Source: an uncultured Mycoplasmataceae bacterium (GTDB taxonomy: Bacteria > Bacillota_I > Bacilli_A > Mycoplasmatales > Mycoplasmoidaceae). From it: a stretch of DNA of 5,009 bases. Positions 1 to 5,009 of this stretch are shown piece after piece (position 1 is the first letter of the stretch; each line of letters begins with the position of its first letter). The stretch lies in the NCBI GenBank assembly GCA_947176435.1, contig CAMWQH010000060.1, positions 1-5,009 of the forward strand, written 5' to 3'. Position numbers and translations under genes: made by a program. The notes beneath the pieces were generated by a model that made no database searches, was not told where the DNA came from, and saw only the letters and a program-made list of their open reading frames with translations.

Positions 1-19
1 ACTTTTCTTAACACAAATA

Positions 20-1630
20 TTACAATTTTTTAAACTTTATTTGGCAATATGTAACACTTCAAATAAAAATAATAATCGATGCTATAGCAAGAACAACAAA
101 TGGGTTCCATAAAAAAATGTGAATATTTGAATAATGTTTTGATAAATATTGCATTAAGAATGAAATTGTGAAGTTACAGAACACACCTTGCATTAAACCA
201 CAAGCAGAAGCTTGAATTCACCTTCCTGTTGATTGAAACATCATCATTCCACCAATTGAAAAGGCAAATATAGGCATTTGTAATGTTGAAATTAATAAAA
301 TTTCTTTTGCATATTGAAATTTAACAGTATCGATTGACTTTGTAATGTTAAATATTGATAACAATGGTGCTGCTAAAGCAAAATATAACAAAACAACCAT
401 TATTCATCCGTAAATAAAACCAATTCCCATTGCATACCAATATGTTATTTTAAATCTTTTCAGATTCTTTGCTCCATAAGTGTATGAGCAAACTATTCTT
501 GAGCCTTGAATAATTCCTAATTCTGCTGTAAAAAATAAGTTAAATATAGGATTTACTGCTCCATATATATCTTGGAATGCGCTATTTGTTAATCCACCAC
601 CAAGGCTTCCAGTAATTGCACCAAGCAACCCCAATTGAAATGTTGCTGCAATTGCAATAGACACATTTCTAAATAAAGATGGTAATCCGCTTGAAAAGAT
701 TGATCATGACAATTGATTTGAATAACAAATTGATTTCAAATCTTGATAATGGATTTGAGTTAAATCTTTGCTTTCCAAATAATACAAGTACAAGAAATAT
801 ATACCTGTATTTAGTCCTCACCCAATTACTGTAGCAATTGCTCCACCAATCATTGCCAATTTACCAAAATAAATAAATACTCAATCTAACAATATATTTA
901 TTAAGTTACAAACGATTGCCCCACAAGTAACAATAATTTGTTTTCCTTCAGAAATTATTAATAAAGATAAAAAAGATGTGTACATTGAGAAAATAGTACC
1001 AGCAGAAATAATATAAGAATATTGAATAGCGAATTTATGAGTTTGTTCAAAAGCAGTAGCATAAACTGACTTAACTATTTCTAATTGTTGATCAGTTAAT
1101 TTTTTTGGTAAATTGTTAATTGAATCTTGTAAAGAATTACCAGATTCAAATTTCATTCATACTTCAATTAATGAAAGAAGAAGAATAGTTATTACTACTG
1201 AAAACAACAAATTCATATAAAAACCAAGAGCTCAACTTCTTCTTGTTAGATCTTTGTTAGTTGAACCACTTGATCTTGAAAAATTAACAGCAGTACCATT
1301 AGCAATTAATAAACTTGCAGCGTTAATGACAACTGTTATTGGGGCACTATATGCAATTGCAGTTCGGACAACCGAAGTTACATTAATTAATGATATTTGA
1401 TCACTAAATTGATTTTGAATATTGATATATTCATTGTAATTATTCCCAAACATTTGATTGTTCGATAAAACACTAGGGATAAATTTAACCATCATTAATT
1501 GATCAACAAAAGCATACAAACTAGACATTAATGCAACAACTATAGATGGTAAAGCTACCACCAATATAGTTTTTAATATTGGACTATCTAAAAATAATTT
1601 CTTTTGTCTTAATTCACTTTTAGACAACAT
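20..1630 (-). CDS. MATE-family multidrug/cation antiporter, 536 aa
   Basis: Predicted polytopic membrane transporter of the MATE (NorM/DinF-like) family, whose known members export drugs or metabolites in exchange for Na+ or H+; the substrate here cannot be read from sequence. The frame is open from ATG 1630 to TAA 20-22 when TGA is read as Trp (8 TGA, 2 TGG). About 12 hydrophobic segments are visible, roughly at residues 21-46, 91-112, 134-157, 201-226, 229-248, 256-283, 307-338, 355-372, 396-424, 442-466, 475-496 and 507-526. MATE-like signatures are ALPSIVVALMSSLYAFVDQ (26-44) at helix 1, NGTAVNFSRSSGSTNKD (111-127) after helix 2, and in the second half NPIFNLFF (360-367) followed by QGSRIVCSYTYGAKNLKR (375-392). 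It is longer than the usual ~450 residues because of polar loops at about 52-90 and 160-200. The start at 1630 is chosen because an upstream in-frame ATG at 1678 lies inside a terminator hairpin and because a TATAAT box sits just before 1630. No Shine-Dalgarno is visible. The neighbouring lipoprotein gene is a separate transcription unit. Confidence 0.94.
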
Positions 1631-1637
1631 ATATGAA

Positions 1638-1666
1638 ATTATATTTATATGTTTTATTTGGAATAA
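1638..1666 (-). promoter_or_regulatory. Promoter of the MATE gene, probably giving a leaderless mRNA
   Basis: On the minus strand a perfect TATAAT occupies 1643-1638, only 7 bases before the ATG at 1630. Transcription normally starts about 6-8 bases after the -10 box, so the message would begin at or within a base or two of the start codon. A -35 element is poor: TTATTC at 1666-1661 with a 17-base spacer. No ribosome binding site exists between the box and the ATG, which fits leaderless initiation, a pattern reported in mycoplasmas. The promoter starts directly at the T-run of the preceding terminator. Confidence 0.55.
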
Positions 1667-1690
1667 AAAAACTCGCATTTTTAGCGAGTT
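1664..1690 (-). terminator. Intrinsic terminator downstream of the lipoprotein gene
   Basis: Minus-strand reading gives AACTCGC, a 7-base AT loop, then GCGAGTT followed directly by further T residues (seven T in a row at 1671-1665, counting the last two of the stem). The 7-bp stem is perfect with four G-C pairs, notable in so AT-rich a background. The T-run is on the minus-strand side only, so it terminates transcription coming from the lipoprotein gene and insulates the MATE gene. It lies 26 bases beyond the TAA of the displaced tail frame and 127 bases beyond the actual lipoprotein stop. Confidence 0.85.
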
Positions 1691-1715
1691 GATATTATTT
1701 AACGGTCAAGATTTG

Positions 1716-1832
1716 TTATCCATATCTTGTTTTTCCTAGAACTGGATTCGACAGACTTCTATTGCCAATAGATTTAGAAAAAATAACAACTGCATAAGCG
1801 TGATTATTAATCAATTTTATTCAATAATTGTT
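1716..1832 (-). other. Displaced coding-like tail, probable frameshifted C-terminus of the lipoprotein
   Basis: This 38-codon open stretch ends in TAA at 1718-1716, in a frame different from the lipoprotein, and overlaps its last codons. It has no start codon of its own near its 5' end and no ribosome binding site. Its translation contains NNYWIKLINN, then HAYAVVIFSKSIGNRS and LSNPVLGKTRYG, which reads like ordinary globular protein rather than AT-rich spacer. Adding one A to the AAAA run at 1834-1831 would join it in frame after Lys1036 and give a protein of about 1074 residues. A further one-base change near GG 1721-1720 would extend it through ITNLDR to a TAA at 1701-1699. Either the gene carries a real frameshift, or the assembled sequence has an indel, or the frame is open by chance. 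By my rough estimate from base composition, chance openness of this length is under 10%. Confidence 0.5.
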
Positions 1833-4800
1833 TTATATTTCTCCACAACCATCGGTGTTTGAAACTCTGAATATTTTTTAGTTCCATACTGATAATTTTC
1901 AATATTTGTTAAATATATATCATTTTTACACGATTCTGAGTCAGAAAATATTATATGAAGCCTTTGTTGTCCGGTACTATCTGGATATTTTACAAACAAT
2001 ATTGATTTTCCATAGTTAGAAAGTCTTATATTTCCCTCTCATGTGTGTGTGTGATACTCGCTAAATGGTTTAATTTTATTAGAGATCTTGATACTATCGA
2101 TATTATCGAATGATTCTGTTTGCAGATCATATTTGTTATACATGTTGAAATCAAAAGAATTGTTTTTAGTTTTATTTAAAGTTTTAAAATTAACAGTAAG
2201 ATTAGGATTCAATTGTTGAGTAATGGTCAAAAACATATACGTTGGTGAATAATCAGTCGGTAATTGAGATTGTATTATTATTCCCATTTCAGTTAATTGT
2301 TTAAGAGTATAGCATGTTGAATCATCTCCCGAAACTCAATCTTTTAATTCATATAATCCGTGGGAATCATAAGAAAAAGTTAAATATTGATATACATCAT
2401 TATCTAAAGTAAAATTTAAATTTATTTCATTATCACGCCAATTATCTGGTACGCCTTTTTGGTTTGACTTATCAAACATATTTGCAGATGCGGTATAAGA
2501 AGAATTTTGAAACATATTAAAAGACCCAACATATTGAGTGTTTTCAATTTGTTCATATTGAACAATATTTATTTTAAAATTGATTTTTGATTCCCCTACA
2601 ACTTTTGAAGTGTTTTTTGAAATCAATTTTCCTTCAACTAAAGGATGTGTAGAATCATAAGTATCTTGAGTGGAAAGTGGAAGTTGAATTTCATAGTCTT
2701 CATTTAAACTTGCCGCTGAGCAAACATCAGAAACAGCAGCTTCGATAATTGAAACAGGCTGTTGAAACATCTTATTGTTTAGATTACTTATATTGAGGTT
2801 TTTAATTAATTCATCTGTTAATTTGTAATTTGTATCACCAAGTGTGAAAATATTAACAGTAATTGGTGAGGAAATTAAAACGTTTGAAAGATCAAATATA
2901 GATTCAAATGCTAGTACATTAATAGCAAATGTGTTAGATGTTCCAGAAAAAAACGAAGAATTAATAGATGCAGATATTTGAACATCCAATTTTTTAATAG
3001 TTGAAAAATCTGTCTCTGTAAAATCTAAAATAGAAATATCAAATTCATTTTTACTAGATAATAGGCTTATAGGAAAGCCTTCGCAAAAAAAAGTAGTTAA
3101 TAATTGATTTAATATGTCATCATATAATTTTTTTGTTTTTTCAAGAGATTTTACTTCAGTTTTAGAACATTGATCAACTTTAAATGCATAAAAATTGTAA
3201 ACATTAGAAGAAGGTAAATTAATTCTTGTATCAGTTAAATTGTATTTTTGCGTACTATATTTAATTCAAAAATTTAAAATTTTAGAATCTCTTAAATATA
3301 TTGATGAACTATTTGCTTCTATTTTTATAGAAACACAAACAGTTTTAGAAAAATCAATGTAATTATTAAATGATGAATAATTTTCTATTGAAAGAGAATA
3401 ATCATAATCTAAAGAAATTTTTTTATCATCTCTTTTTGGTCGATAATCAGTTTCTAGCAAACTTGATATCTTATTTTCTAAAATAACAGACAATTCAGAA
3501 TTATTATCTAATAAACTTAATAGTCTCTCTTTTGGGACTTTATTAGCTGATTCACCAGGAACTGAAAATAATGAAAATATACTGTCTTGTTGAACAGATA
3601 ATTGATTTAAACTCACAGAATAATTAACAGATTTTAATTGAATAAGCATTGCATCAGACACGCTAGAACTTAAACCAATTGAGCCGTAAAATAAACTACC
3701 CAAAAGAGGTATTATTTGAATTTTAAATAACACAGGTTTTGATAAATCATATTTATCTTTGATTTGAGTATTAGCCGGAATAACATCAAAATTAAAATAT
3801 GATAGATAAGGAGTATAATCTTCGCCACTTATTGAATATGCAAAAGGTGTATATTTAGCTTCTAACAATGTTAAAAATTTATTACTTAGTCTGTCATATA
3901 TGTACTGTCTAATATAACTAGCCGGAACACTGTTGATATTTACCCATGGAATAATTTCGTTTGAATCAACTGTTTTTGTGCTAGGGAATACATCGTTTAA
4001 TGTGCTACGAAAATCATCTGAAATATTAGAAATATCGAACCTTTTGGAAATAAAAGTAGTCTTAATTTTGCATCTCGCTTCATCATAATTAAAAGTTAAT
4101 AATGAATTTTGATTATCAGAATTTGTATTAACTTTAGTATACATTGATATATCACATGTAATTGAAGAATCCTCTAAATTATAGGAATCAATCTCTAAAT
4201 CTATTTTTTTTGAAACATCAATAGATATATCATCATCTCTTAAACAAGGAAAAATTTTCCTATAGCAACTAATACATGACAATTGAAAAACTTGATTTTT
4301 ATCGGTTGAAATTGAAGACAGAAAATTATTCTTAAGCATCTCTTCATCAACTCATGTTTTAGAATTATGGTTATACAATTTTAAATCTAATGTTGTATAA
4401 AAACAAAATAATTCAGATGGATAATCATCTGAAAAATTTTCATCTTTATAAATGCATTGTCTATCAGTAGCACAAACATTAATTTTAAATGAAAATTCAC
4501 CAAAATATTTTGAGCAATTAGACTTAACATATATTTCACATTGGTTAAATGTTTTTTTATATGAATCAAATGAATAATCGATATATTGTTCCTTACCATC
4601 TTGATATGTAGTGTTTTTAGCAGAATTAGATATGTTGATGTCTTTGAAAGAAAAATTATTATCAATTTTTTTAATGTTATCAGAAATTATTTTTTGAACA
4701 TAATTGTCTTTGTTTATCTGTAAAATTTCTGACATTGTGACTTCTGAAGGATCATATGCATTAAAAATTGCAAAATTATCTTTAGAAACACTTTCAGATT

Positions 4801-4939
4801 CAGGAATTACTATATTTGATAAATTAATATTATTTGAATTACCACATGATGTGAAAAAAAAACAACTAGTTAATAATGGTGCAAAACCTAGAAAAGCAAA
4901 AATCTTTTTTAATTTATTTTTTTTAAGATTACAAGACAT
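1817..4939 (-). CDS. Large surface lipoprotein of unknown family, 1040 aa
   Basis: Predicted to be exported and anchored by lipid on the outer face of the membrane; I do not recognise the family and assign no molecular function. The frame is open from ATG 4939 to TAA 1819-1817 with TGA as Trp (W196, W558, W868, W967); the 2990-3265 stretch was checked codon by codon and has no TAA or TAG. The N-terminus has a Lys-rich n-region (KKNKLKK, 6-12), a hydrophobic core (13-23) and two candidate lipoboxes, LTSC (C26) and FTSC (C32, followed by GN). C26 fits the usual [LVI][ASTVI][GAS]C pattern better; GN after C32 is also typical of mollicute lipoproteins. The rest is hydrophilic, Ser/Asn/Asp/Lys-rich, alternating beta-like and amphipathic helical stretches, without another membrane segment. 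Sixteen cysteines follow C32, including C222-x2-C225-x6-C232. No Shine-Dalgarno precedes the start. The reading frame contains T9, A8 and (CA)6 tracts that could slip, and its C-terminus may be cut short by a frameshift. A hairpin terminator follows. Confidence 0.92.
2042..2053. repeat. (TG)6 / (CA)6 dinucleotide tract inside the lipoprotein gene
   Basis: Six perfect TG units on the plus strand read as (CA)6 in the coding sense and encode H963-T-H-T966 just before Trp967. Loss of one unit brings a TAA in the new frame at 2018-2016; gain of one brings a TAA at 2028-2026. Either event would remove about the last 70 residues of the lipoprotein. Dinucleotide runs of this length stand out in such AT-rich DNA. 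Confidence 0.9.
4854..4862. repeat. A9/T9 homopolymer between the two lipobox cysteines
   Basis: Nine A on the plus strand are nine T in the coding sense. They run from the last base of the Cys26 codon through Phe27-Phe29 (TGT TTT TTT TTC), ending seven bases before the Cys32 codon. It is the longest single-base run I find in the window. With T8 the frame reads through 16 new codons to TAG; with T10 it reads HIMW then TAA. Only T9, or changes by multiples of three, keep the full lipoprotein in frame, so the tract could act as an on/off switch. Confidence 0.9.
4917..4924. repeat. A8 homopolymer at codons 6-8 of the lipoprotein gene
   Basis: In the coding sense this is AAA AAA AA, part of Lys6-Lys7-Asn8. 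A one-base loss gives TAA after 9 codons and a one-base gain gives TAA after 8 codons. A8 runs also occur at 4204-4211 and 3085-3092 (the latter T8 in the coding sense), so length alone is not special; its place right after the start is what matters. Confidence 0.85.
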
Positions 4940-4968
4940 AAACTTATGTAATATTTTACTATTTTATA

Positions 4969-4996
4969 TTTATATATTATAATTTTTTCCTGTCTA
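4969..4996 (-). promoter_or_regulatory. Candidate promoter of the lipoprotein gene
   Basis: On the minus strand TAGACA (4996-4991) and TATAAA (4974-4969) are 16 bases apart, giving a 5' leader of roughly 20-25 bases. A perfect TATAAT at 4981-4976 overlaps the same region but has no good -35 at 17 bases, and another TATAAT lies at 5008-5003 by the window edge. The area is so AT-rich that the exact box cannot be settled by eye. No Shine-Dalgarno lies between here and the ATG at 4939; the only purine-rich stretch, AGGAAAAAA at 4991-4983, is too far upstream. Confidence 0.4.
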
Positions 4997-5009
4997 AACA
5001 TCATTATAG

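Noticed and set aside
1..19. A terminator for the MATE gene
   Set aside because: Only 19 bases follow the stop codon in the window and they contain no hairpin; any terminator lies outside.
1631..1678. Upstream in-frame ATG at 1678 that would add 16 residues to the MATE protein
   Set aside because: The extra codons lie in the terminator hairpin, its T-run and the TATAAT promoter, and the added residues precede a normal MATE N-terminus starting at 1630.
1670..1690. The hairpin as a bidirectional terminator
   Set aside because: The plus-strand side lacks a run of T after the stem, and there is no plus-strand gene for it to serve.
1738..1760. CTGTCGAATCCAG on the minus strand, similar to a tRNA T-arm or the end of tmRNA
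   Set aside because: Only a 3-bp stem surrounds the loop, there is no matching acceptor, D-arm or anticodon arm, and no CCA end; the stretch fits better as coding-like tail sequence.
4387..4665. Minus-strand 92-codon open frame within the lipoprotein gene
   Set aside because: It is an alternate-frame shadow of the lipoprotein, with Ile/Asn/Lys composition expected from AT-rich DNA and no start signals.
4704..4982. Plus-strand 92-codon open frame
   Set aside because: It is antisense to the well-supported lipoprotein start and signal peptide, extends over its promoter, and has no recognisable protein features.
4908..5004. Upstream ATG-ATG (5004/5001) opening a frame that runs into the lipoprotein start region
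   Set aside because: It ends at a TAA within the lipoprotein coding start, would join the lipoprotein only if the A8 tract gained one base, and its codons are promoter-like AT-rich sequence.

Overview
The window comes from an AT-rich Mollicute (Mycoplasma/Spiroplasma-type bacterium) that reads UGA as tryptophan. Under the standard code the minus strand breaks into many fragments. With UGA as Trp the fragments fuse, all in one frame, into just two long genes. The two genes together use 12 in-frame TGA and 4 TGG Trp codons. A+T richness, the lack of clear Shine-Dalgarno sequences and a mycoplasma-style lipoprotein signal peptide agree with this. I cannot name the species.

Layout, following minus-strand transcription from right to left: (i) 4940-5009, a promoter region; (ii) 4939 down to 1817, a 1040-residue surface lipoprotein of unknown family; (iii) 1816-1691, a short stretch in which a coding-like reading frame continues out of frame with the lipoprotein and looks like its displaced C-terminal tail; (iv) 1690-1664, an intrinsic terminator; (v) 1666-1638, a promoter packed against the terminator; (vi) 1630 down to 20, a complete 536-residue MATE-family multidrug/Na+ antiporter-like membrane protein; (vii) 1-19, a few bases of 3' flank. 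I see no plus-strand genes, RNA genes, mobile elements or CRISPR arrays.

The terminator plus a TATAAT box make the two genes separate transcription units, so nothing here links their functions. The points worth a second look are mostly in the lipoprotein gene. A T9 tract lies exactly between two candidate lipobox cysteines, and any one-base slip there would switch the protein off. An A8 tract sits a few codons after the start, and a (CA)6 tract lies near the 3' end. The probable C-terminal tail is frameshifted, and the protein is unusually cysteine-rich. The MATE gene appears to be transcribed as a leaderless mRNA.
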